Positions 1 through 7,736 of a stretch of 10,454 nucleotides of DNA are shown in pieces. The notes beneath the pieces are model-generated. The model saw nothing but the letters and a program-made list of their open reading frames with translations. It had not been told where the DNA came from and searched no databases. Source of the stretch: Paraglomus occultum (taxonomy: Eukaryota; Glomeromycota; Glomeromycetes; Paraglomerales; Paraglomeraceae); assembly GCA_910592205.1 (NCBI GenBank), contig CAJVPJ010001328.1:1-10454 (forward strand), written 5' to 3'. Numbering within the stretch: position 1 is the first letter of the stretch; each line of letters starts with the position of its first letter. A program made the translations under genes and the position numbers.

Positions 1-42
1 TTACAATAGGAAATGAAATGATAATAAAACCTTAACCAATAC

Positions 43-1525
43 TTACAAAGGTAACATTACTCGATACAGGTACTTTTTAAGTCTCTTCACCTCCTCAGTA
101 TCTCCAACTTTGTCTACAATCAACGCATTTGTGATGCGAACCCAATCAGTAATGGTTTTCTTTGGACCGCCTTCAGTTAATGACTCCTACAAAATAACAT
201 AGCATATCTATGAATAACTGCTTTGTAAACTTGTTAAACACGAGTCATACAATTACCATATAATATTCCTCTATAATGCTACGCCAAGATTCCAGTAGTG
301 CAGCATTTCTTTTTGGTCGAACTGAAAGCAGTTTTGCATATTGATTGATTGTCAAAAATTTCGCGAAATCACTGTCACCTCGGATGTCCATAACATCATC
401 GTTGGTGCAACTATACATTGAGCAAAGGTTCACATAGCGTTATATGGTATCCTCTTTTAAAATAATGTAGTTCAAATACTTACGAGTACACATTATGTTT
501 TTCCTGTTCCTTGTATTTTTCGAAAAGCGGAATAAATTCTCCGAAATACTGTTCAAAAAGAACCATTGAGTATTTTTCACATGTACCAACAAGTAAGTTT
601 GAGCAAAACAAATACCTTAACCCCATCCAGACTTGCTAGACTCTCAGCAGAAGCTCTACAGATGCTTTCCATGTTTGGGATTTTTGAGGATTGAGAGATA
701 GCTGATTCGAAAGGGTTTCAATGATTTGGTGGGGTGGAGTTCAAGTTCCTTTTGCATAATAAACAGGAACAGCTAAAATCTATGAATCAGGTATCTGAAT
801 AAGCAACAAAAAAAAGTCTCCTTACCATCTTTCACGTCATTTCCACCTAATAGGCTGGGAGAACAAGAATTATTACAGGCTATACATATCTCAAAGAATT
901 GCATTTTGTACTTACTTGCTTTGAAATCTTGCATGATTCTGATTCTCGATCTCATCATCAGTTTCTTCATGGGTCATCTAAGAATACAAAATGATTGACA
1001 GATGCATATGCAGAATACAAAACACAATTAGGTGTAGTTAAAAACAAGTAACACATCATTACCGTGGGGGATTTTGCACTATCATTGAGGTAGTCACGGT
1101 CTTCATCACTTTCAGAGTCATCCTCATCTGGCTGGGCCTGTTCATATTACAAAGAGTAATCAATTAGAATTTTGTTATTGGTCAAACTTGAAAATGTAGC
1201 CCACAACAATAAAACCCAATAACAGTTATCACCTTATGAGTTCTAGTATGTTTTGCTGTTTTTTCATTATCATTATTGAGGAACCTCTTTGCAATGCTGG
1301 CAGTGGTTGACTTAGAGTATTGTTGAATTTGTTCTGTTGCTACTGTGGAAATGGCTATATATTAGGCTGTCTGTGTTAGTGTATGGAAAATGGATCAAGA
1401 GTGAATGTTTTGGTCTAGCATGTTGAATTGTAGGAAAATGAGTGAAGTACCTGCAACTTCTGAACCTTCACCTTTGCCTTTTCCTCAGTCAACTTGTTCT
1501 TCATCATAATATTTTGGTTTTCATT
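43..1525 (-). CDS. Unrecognised multi-exon protein, partial or 3'-end uncertain
   Basis: I do not recognise this protein. Nine minus-strand exons join in one open frame: 1525-1451, 1310-1233, 1137-1063, 977-916, 854-826, 701-616, 548-484, 410-257 and 186-47. The splice phases agree at every junction, and introns are 61-140 bp. Most donors are canonical (GTAAGT at 915, 483 and 46; GTAAGG at 825); GTACTT, GTGATA, GTATTT and GTAATT are weaker. The first part is rich in K/E/N/Q (KLTEEKAKVKVQK), then comes an acidic stretch (DEDDSESDEDRDY), then a more globular part with LFEKYKEQEK and ITDWVRITNALIVDKVG. If the last exon reads through it stops at TAA 45-43, giving about 255 aa from exon 1525. If the GTAAGT at 46-41 is a donor, the gene continues outside the window. 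The true start is unresolved; the first two exons and the AAG acceptor at 1313-1311 are the weakest. Function is unknown. Confidence 0.5.
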
Positions 1526-1639
1526 CTGAATCTTCCAAAATCTCTTTATTAGTGATGACTGTTTACTTTCCTATTATTGATGATAAAACAAAAGTTCTAA
1601 GTGAATGTGCCCAATAGACTTTGTTTGGTAATTTGTCCT

Positions 1640-1802
1640 ATCCACATCACGAACAAGCAAGCACCCAGGTAGTATCATTCAATTATTGAATCTATCTTTC
1701 GCAAGCACCATGAGTCCCAAAGTCCATTAAGCATAGCTCACCAACAGACATGACAGTCGTTCCCCTACAAACATGACAGTTTGCAGAGTAGTCAGTGTAC
1801 TC
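1640..1802 (-). repeat. Second tail copy plus 3' flank of the repeat unit
   Basis: On the minus strand this stretch first repeats the cysteine-coding end of the neighbouring remnant (1737-1802 matches 1841-1909). One base has been lost in the run between the two CxxC pairs (TTCCCCTAC against TTCCCACTAC on the plus strand), so its frame is broken. It then continues into a 3' flank at about 1640-1736, including CATCACGAACAAGCAAGCACCC and CAATTATTGAAT. That flank matches the inverted copy at about 2932-3022. It is non-coding or a decayed duplicate. Confidence 0.65.
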
Positions 1803-1841
1803 AATGGTACAAAGAGTCTCAAGGTGGTTCATGGAGCAAAC

Positions 1842-2312
1842 TCACCAACAGACATGACAGTCGTTCCCACTACAAACATGACAGTTTGAAGGGTAGTTGG
1901 TGTACTCAGGTTTCTGATCTAATAAATAATACAATTGACTTTCCTTGAAATCATTTTTCCATTTTGATACTTGTTGGCCAAATGCTGATGCTTCAGTGTA
2001 AAATCTGCTGATGGTTGTTAGTTCATTACTATACTGAGTGTATTCAACTTTTGATTCTTCTAAATTAAAATCACCAGCTGAAAGTCGAAATCTAAAAATT
2101 TCTTGAGCAAAGGTGCCCCATCTGTGCTCTCCCAAAAGGCTACATAATCACAAATGATAGGTTATTATTATGTTATAAAGCATTTTGTCATAAGAAAACG
2201 TTGTGTAGTTTGCCTTACCAGGATACTTCAAAGCAACAATGCACTCAGGAAGCAAGTGCATAATATCAAGCCAAGAAAATGAATATGTGAAAGTACAGTA
2301 ATCAGTGGCGTA
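1842..2312 (-). pseudogene. Gene-like remnant ending in a double-CxxC tail
   Basis: Two exon-like blocks are visible on the minus strand. The first, 2312-2219, follows a TTTAG acceptor and reads like protein (YCTFTYSFSWLDIMHLLPEC). It ends at a GTAAGG donor with a matching TATGTAG acceptor at 2142-2140. The second block continues in phase as FWESTDGAPLLKKFLDFDF but soon meets a stop. An overlapping frame then stays open to the TGA at about 1844-1842 and ends NCHVCSGNDCHVCW. The two frames differ, so the locus is either frameshifted or has an intron I could not place. The tail C-x2-C-x4-C-x2-C-W directly before the stop looks like a metal-binding knuckle. The same tail recurs at 1737-1802 and, inverted, at 2865-2931. 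I cannot name the family. A transposon-derived or multicopy gene is the likeliest reading. Confidence 0.4.
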
Positions 2313-2756
2313 CTAAATGGATTGAATTATATAAAAGCAATTTAAATTAATACAACCTTTTCCTCATAATAATAATACACGTTAACTTAAAGGTCAGTTT
2401 ATTGCAGAACAATGATCTTTGCTGAGACTGGTTTACCTTAATATCTTGTGTCGGTCATCAGACAGCAAATATTGCCTTGGGAGGCTGATTTAACTCTCAG
2501 GTCATGTTGTATCTATAAAACACAGGGAACGTGATGCAGATCTAGATCATTATTTACCATGTGAATTACACTCCAGTTTATGCCAAAGGTCAGCAAAGCT
2601 GTCGATAGCGCTCGGTAAGATTCGCATTTGAGCCGTCCTGTTGCCTGCCTTCTCTTTGCTCTGCTCGCCCGCTTCTCTTTCGCGCTTACTTGCTCCTCTT
2701 TCACAAAATTATTAGATTTTTGATTCTCAACTGGCGGGTACACTGGACCTACTATG
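2313..2756. other. Spacer between inverted repeat copies, no firm gene
   Basis: This lies between the two outward-facing copies. On the minus strand, 2743-2513 is open and begins with a lysine/arginine-rich stretch (AKEKRASRAKRRQATGR). It lacks convincing splice links to the remnant at 2312. It could be the 5' part of the same decayed gene or chance. The segment 2590-2700 is visibly richer in G+C than its surroundings. I assign no gene. Confidence 0.3.
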
Positions 2757-3022
2757 GGCAGATTTCATACCGAAGCGTCAGAATTTGGCCAGCATGCATT
2801 AATTGGAGAAATGCTATCAAGGAAAGTAAATTGCATAGTTTATTGGATCGGAAACTGAGTATACCGACTACCCTGCAAACTGTCGCGTTTGTTGTGGGAA
2901 CGACTGTCGTGTCTGTTGGTGAGCTATATTCAGTGGTGGGATTGGAATCAAGGTGCTTGCGAAAGATTGATATTCAATTATTGAATACATTCGGGTGCTT
3001 GTTTGTTCGTGATGTTTCCTAC
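2757..3022 (+). repeat. Diverged inverted copy of the CxxC-tail repeat unit
   Basis: The plus strand here aligns by eye with the minus-strand unit. GCAGATTTCATACCGAAGC matches GCAGATTTTACACTGAAGC. The tail TEYTDYPANCRVCCGNDCRVCW, followed by TGA at about 2929-2931, matches EYTNYPSNCHVCSGNDCHVCW. The piece before the tail reads KESKLHSLLDRK, but in a different frame from the tail, so the copy is frameshifted and probably not a functional gene. The following roughly 90 bases match the 3' flank at 1640-1736, ending GGGTGCTTGTTTGTTCGTGATG. A longer open frame crossing 2690-3049 is a wrong-frame reading of this copy. Confidence 0.65.
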
Positions 3023-3074
3023 TTTTGTTTCGCTATGAATAGAGACTAGCGATTTGATCATATGATTGCTGCGG

Positions 3075-3097
3075 TACTGAGATAGAGTAGCTCAGTA
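3075..3097. repeat. Short inverted repeat
   Basis: TACTGAG at 3075-3081 is perfectly complementary to CTCAGTA at 3091-3097, with a 9-base loop. It lies just beyond the end of the inverted repeat unit. A 7-bp stem of this kind can occur by chance and no function is claimed. Confidence 0.4.
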
Positions 3098-3821
3098 TGA
3101 TGATCATTTCGAATTTAGGAAGGAATACGTCACCGTATACGCTTGCGTCATCACACCCCCACAAATACAGACGATCGCTAACGCATTCAGTAACTCTTAC
3201 AATGCGATGATTTTTACTCACAGTTGCATTTGTATTCCCGCACCAATAAAGAATCATTATTACAAACTGTTGATAACCTATTCAGAAACTCGAAGCATTT
3301 TGTGCAGTTGCACGAGATAAGGTTTTTATCCAGGAAATATCACTAACTTGTTTGGTTATTCAAATCGTCTTCTATACTCGATAGTCTAACTGTAACTCGG
3401 AAGTAAATCTATCTTTGTCATCCATTATCACTTTAATATCACATTCCATACTTTCATGAATGAACATAACAATACTAACAATGAATGCTAGCAATAACTA
3501 CCCACTTAATATAAAGTAGCTATCCAGGGCATAGAAACTCAATCCTTAAATTGCGAGAATCAACATAATTTCACTGAAGCTAGATTCACCATTGTAACGA
3601 CGTACAGTACAATATCTTTTTCTTCTACTAACAATGTTATTCAAATTCCAGACAGTATCTGCAAGATCTGTTTAGCTAAATAATATTAAGTGGCGTACCA
3701 ATCATGTGTGACTAAGATAGCAGTTATTCTTAACATACATTCATAATGATGTAAAAATTTTTGTTGTTTGTTTAGTAAATAACGCCCAATACAGAGTTTT
3801 GAAAAAATGACGTTTTACTAT

Positions 3822-3863
3822 TGATCGGCAAATTCCGGCAAATACTTTTTGGTAGCGAGTGTA
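3822..3863 (-). repeat. Repeat terminus, Tc1/mariner-like in style
   Basis: Read on the minus strand, it begins TACACTCGCTACCAAAAAGT and runs to TGATCGG at the other end. A near-identical 40-base sequence occurs at 10337-10376 on the plus strand, with two one-base gaps and a few substitutions. A CACTnnCTACCAAAAAGTATT start next to TA resembles Tc1/mariner terminal repeats, but this is resemblance only. The two copies read outward, away from the genes between them, so they would be ends of two separate elements. No mate was found for this copy within 1-3800. Confidence 0.5.
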
Positions 3864-4277
3864 TATTTGTCCGGAGCAAAGCGAAGGACTATTACTGTCG
3901 CGAGGAACTTTTATTCACAATCTACGCGCCATGAATAAATTTCGGTCACATGAATTTCTCTGTCCGGGGCACATAATCTTGACTAATGATTGTGATTGAT
4001 GATTCGGTTCGTTTCCTAGTACTACATAAATTGTTATTGCTGTGATGTCAAATGTAGTTAACCTTTGGTCATACCAGTCTCGTTTATTAGTTATTATGTC
4101 ATATAATTAATAATAGAATGTCACTTTGTTAATAATATCAATATTTGTCGTGTATACATAACGCATAGTCATTCTCCGCAGTATTTGGCGTTAGCAATTA
4201 ATTGTTACGCAATTGTTTCTCACACATAACATTTCTCTATTCGTTTTGCATTCTCTTTCCCATAACCACGTCTCCGA

Positions 4278-6247
4278 ATGGTAGCATTCAAACTGGGAAG
4301 CAATAATAAACTCCTAACGGTATTATATGTTATATTCTTAGTATTGATTTTTAACGCTTATGACGGAGAGACGAGCAACGTAGCTTATTTTGAAGCATTC
4401 AAGCCGGTTGGGAATAATGCGAAAAAGGTTGCGATTATCGGTGAGTTTACCAATATTGTTTTAGGATGATCCGCCCCACTTACTTTTCCCAAAAAAACCA
4501 TCCGTTTGTGATTGACTTGTTTGTTTTCTGCATTTCCGATTAGGCGCCGGCGTAGGCGGCGCTTCGACAGCCTACTATCTCTCTAAGGCCTTTGCGAATT
4601 CTTCCGTTCATTTACAAACGACTATTTATGAACGATCTTTTCATATCGGTGGACGATGCAGGGCGCTGGAAATACCTTATGGGAATCGGACATACGTTGT
4701 AGAAGTGGGTGCATCCATTTTTATAGATGTCAATTATCACATGACGAATGCGTCGAAAGAATTCGGATTCAAATTTAGGAAACCTCCGGCAGATATGAGG
4801 GTCGGTATGTAAGTAAGAAAAAGGAATTTTAGCGAATACACAGGTGTAAAGGGAGCGAGATAGACGTGCGTGCTAATGCTGGACCTAATCATTTTTTGTT
4901 AGATGGGATGGAGAACAATTCGTATTTGAAGAATCAAAGTGGTACTATGTGAACGTATTAAAGATTCTTTGGAAATATGGACTAGCCCCGATGAGAGTAT
5001 GTTACTTTGTAAATCAGCTCTTGTACCCAAACAATACGATCTTCTAATTTTCACTTTTTTTTATTCCCTCGCTTTTTTTCTATTATCTAGGTAAAGAACA
5101 TGACCAGAGACAAGGTCCGCCGATTTTTGTCTGTGTACAATTATCCATCACCGTTCACAGATATACGCTCGCTCTCACACGCGCTTGGACTAGGAAACGA
5201 ACCCCAACATACGGCTGAGCACTATCTCAAAAACCTTAACAACGTTTACCATCTGTATTTGTCTCATTTCGTCGAACCGGCAACGCGAGTAAATTATGGA
5301 TCGAATCTAGACGACATCCATGCTCTCGGTGGGTTTATTTCGTTGGCGCCAGAGGGTGCAAAAGGGGTTGAGGGAGGCAATTACCAGGTGATGGTTGAAT
5401 TCGTAAACAGATCGGGTGCGACGGTGAAATTAGGAAATGCTGTGAAGAAAGTAAGAAAGATTAGCGATTACGGGAAGACAAAATATGAAGTTGTGGGAAG
5501 TGACGAGAAGGCCGAAGTGTTTGATGCTGTTGTCTTGGCAGCTCCGATTGTAGGTGGTTTCCTTTATGCTTATGATTAATAGCAGGCGGTGTTGTCACCG
5601 ATGATGAGAATTATAACTGTTGCGAATACTAATTATCTCCTTTGTACTTGGCAGCAATTTACAAACATACATTTCGAAAACATCAAGGTCAACCATCTTC
5701 CAGAAATTCCTTATCGGACATTGCATGTTACATTCGTAATTGGTCGATTAAACTGGAAGTACTTTAAACACTCCTCTTATGAATCCCTTCCTGAATACAT
5801 CTTAACAACAAAAACCAGTACAAAATTTAACTCGATTGGCACGTCTCATATACTTCCTGATGGTAATGCTATCATAAAGATATTTTCCGAGAAAGAGTTG
5901 ATGGATGGAGATCTGGATGAGCTGTTTGAACGATGGTCATGGGTTTACAGAAAGGTGTGGAAGGCATATCCACAGCTGTTGCCAAACCAGACCTATCCAC
6001 CTGTGGAGATTGAAGATGGGTTTTATTATGTTAACAGCTTTGAACCCCTTATTTCGGTAACGTATTTAACACGAATGGGCGAATGGAAGGAGTTAAGAAA
6101 TCCATCTAGACAATGCTTGTTTAAAATGAGTCACTGATTAAATTTATTTTATAACAGGCTATGGAAACAGAAGCCGTCTCCGGAAACAATATTGCTCGCT
6201 TGATTCACGAACGATGGGAGAAGTTTGACATCAAAGCCAAATTGTAG
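4278..6247 (+). CDS. Prenylcysteine oxidase-like FAD protein
   Basis: Family proteins are FAD-dependent thioether oxidases that cleave farnesyl- or geranylgeranyl-cysteine left by turnover of prenylated proteins, releasing cysteine, an isoprenoid aldehyde and hydrogen peroxide in the lysosome or vacuole. Exons are 4278-4440, 4544-4808, 4903-4996, 5091-5549, 5655-6056 and 6158-6247. All phases agree, introns are 94-105 bp, and the product is 490 aa; human PCYOX1 is about 505. Residues 11-28 form a hydrophobic signal segment (LLTVLYVIFLVLIF). Residues 51-67 are the dinucleotide fold VAIIGAGVGGASTAYYL (GxGxxG at 55-60), with the acid at E84 and a GGR at 90-92. Family landmarks include VEVGAS, WDGEQFVFEESKWY, RVNYG, VEGGNYQV and, at the C-terminus, AMETEAVSGNNIARLIHERW. 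NSS, NRT, NAS and NQT sites fit a luminal protein. The ATG at 4278 starts directly before the signal segment. The C-terminus KAKL resembles a peroxisomal tag. Confidence 0.92.
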
Positions 6248-6283
6248 AAACAGCTCTGCTTAATATTGTTGCGTCTTTTCGAA

Positions 6284-6289
6284 AATAAA
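6284..6289 (+). terminator. Polyadenylation signal AATAAA
   Basis: A canonical AATAAA lies 37 bases after the TAG of the prenylcysteine oxidase-like gene, within an A/T-rich tail. Position and match fit a 3'-end processing signal. Confidence 0.55.
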
Positions 6290-6450
6290 TTTAAAAGTAC
6301 AAGTTTTAATGCTATACTTTATATGATATTAAACAAATGATATTTTGTACAATTGATATTTTTATTTTTCATTCATGGTTAATTCACTCTGAGAGTAACC
6401 TATTTGACTTTCTAACTTATTGTGACGTTTGTTGATCAGTAAGTACGTAA

Positions 6451-6497
6451 ATCCCGTCGCTATACCGATACAAATCCCGGATTTATAGTGACGGGAT
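6451..6497. repeat. Foldback sequence, 14-bp arms
   Basis: ATCCCGTCGCTATA at 6451-6464 pairs with TATAGTGACGGGAT at 6484-6497 with one mismatch, which is a G·U pair in one of the two RNA orientations. The 19-base loop includes part of a near-palindrome, AAATCCCGGATTT (6473-6484 region). It could be a degenerate MITE or an RNA hairpin in the intergenic region. Confidence 0.6.
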
Positions 6498-6619
6498 ATA
6501 CAAGCAATAATATCAATAAAATAATTAGAACTATACAGAACATGGTAATAGGTAGTTTACATTCGAACCGAAGATTTTTGTATTCATGTAATCCTTGACA
6601 AAAATCATATTCTGCATAG

Positions 6620-6641
6620 ACGAGACGTTAAATTGTCTCGT
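6620..6641. repeat. Inverted repeat ACGAGAC/GTCTCGT
   Basis: ACGAGAC (6620-6626) and GTCTCGT (6635-6641) are perfect complements separated by 8 bases. It belongs to a cluster of foldbacks between 6451 and 6693. Confidence 0.5.
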
Positions 6642-6670
6642 ATCCGTCTCATCTGAAGACAGTCCCATGG

Positions 6671-6693
6671 CGAGTAATCAAGTTGATTACTCG
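6671..6693. repeat. Perfect 23-bp palindrome
   Basis: CGAGTAATCAA at 6671-6681 and TTGATTACTCG at 6683-6693 are perfect reverse complements around a single G at 6682. Such a long, near-loopless palindrome is unlikely by chance in 10 kb. It could bind a dimeric regulator or be a remnant of a mobile-element end. Confidence 0.7.
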
Positions 6694-7336
6694 TTTAGCT
6701 GATGCAGAGACAGCAGAACAGGCGATAGGGACCCCATACCACTGGAAACTCATCTGTCAAGATATTTGTCAAAGTGAAATTGATACAGTAATCGCAGGAG
6801 ACGAGTTAGGAATGACAGTTCGTAGATATATGTTCTAGTAAAAGCTCATTGGCAGTTTCTTTGAAGACAAATCATTGCTGTCCCATCACTGTCTGCCCTT
6901 CGATGGATACGGCAGAGAATGACAAATGTGACGAAGAGTAAAGAACGTGAGGAGCACCACTCCCTTTAGAGTTTTCATTTTAGTTCGGCCAAAAGCTGCG
7001 CGCTCACAGCGAGGAAAATGTAGGACAATAAACAAGCAGTTTGTATGTATTTAATGTTGGCCCGTTTTAATAAAGGAGCGAATCCTATAAGTGCACCCCT
7101 GCCAAATACATAATCTTTATATTCGCGTAACTATGTAACCCACGATACCATGGGTACATAAGTACGTTATGTGATAAAAGATTTCATTTTTTATTATTGC
7201 GATTGTACTCTTGTACGTTTCATGAAAACGGTTGGCGCATCAAGTCAGGATAAGTATTTTGTCACGAACAGTTGAAATTTAGTTTCTTCGTTCTTCCTGT
7301 TCAAGGCACGTAACACGTTTCGTTATGATAGCGCCG

Positions 7337-7460
7337 TCATCGATATCATGACGTTGATTCATCTCCGACTTTATCATTCATCATCGATATCAATGCATCT
7401 AACGCGCGTTACTACAAATACGTGTCAAGTATATAAATTCTTTCAATGGCACGTTGATTC
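7337..7460. promoter_or_regulatory. Two interleaved direct-repeat pairs upstream of the regulator gene
   Basis: TCATCGATATCA occurs at 7337-7348 and again at 7381-7392. ACGTTGATTC occurs at 7351-7360 and again at 7451-7460. They lie about 280-400 bases upstream of the ATG at 7737. They may be regulator binding sites, but this rests only on repetition. Confidence 0.25.
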
Positions 7461-7736
7461 GATCAGTTTTCTTATGATGATTAATAATAACCCACAAGTA
7501 ATGCTAATACAAGATTGTATTGTCATTGAGAAGTAAGTATGAAGCGAGTTTGTTACGAAACAAAAGCATCATTTAGTGAGAGTAAATGTTATGACGAGTG
7601 AATTACTGTATACAGGATAAGTCAAGAAAATTAGTTAAGTACAAATACAAAATACGCATTCGCATATACTTAGACTCTTTGGAATTCTAGACAACGCATA
7701 GACACGCCAAGTAATCCTCTATCAGTAAATACAGAA

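Larger units (their letters stand above)
3026..4277. other. Intergenic region upstream of the prenylcysteine oxidase gene
   Basis: No gene with supportable codon structure is visible on either strand. A minus-strand open stretch at 3257-3033 has no family resemblance and no splice context. The region contains the repeat terminus at 3822-3863. The last 60 bases before the ATG are pyrimidine-rich (TTTCTCTATTCG, TTCTCTTTCCC), as expected near a fungal transcription start. No clear TATA box was identified. Confidence 0.5.
6290..7736. other. Intergenic region between the two plus-strand genes
   Basis: Apart from the foldbacks at 6451-6693, I see no gene here. A 62-codon open stretch at 7348-7536 has no domain, no splice continuity into the downstream gene and ordinary intergenic composition. 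The region probably includes the promoter of the Rua1-domain gene. Direct repeats lie at 7337-7348/7381-7392 and 7351-7360/7451-7460. Confidence 0.5.

Noticed and set aside
484-635. Alternative longer exon from a TAG acceptor at 638-636, reading through 615-549
   Set aside because: It is open, but its upstream junction has no matching phase. The model with a 67-bp intron at 615-549 joins in phase on both sides.
1640-3022. piggyBac transposase assignment for the cysteine-tailed unit
   Set aside because: C-terminal cysteine knuckles occur in piggyBac proteins, but I saw no catalytic motifs or TTAA-flanked ends.
2690-3049. 119-codon plus-strand open stretch as a gene
   Set aside because: It reads the diverged inverted repeat copy partly in the wrong frame; the conserved cysteine tail lies in another frame.
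3033-3257. Minus-strand 74-codon open stretch
   Set aside because: No recognisable features or splice context; probably chance.
7348-7536. 62-codon plus-strand open stretch as a small gene or upstream exon
   Set aside because: No domain or codon bias was seen, and no convincing splice connection to the ATG at 7737.
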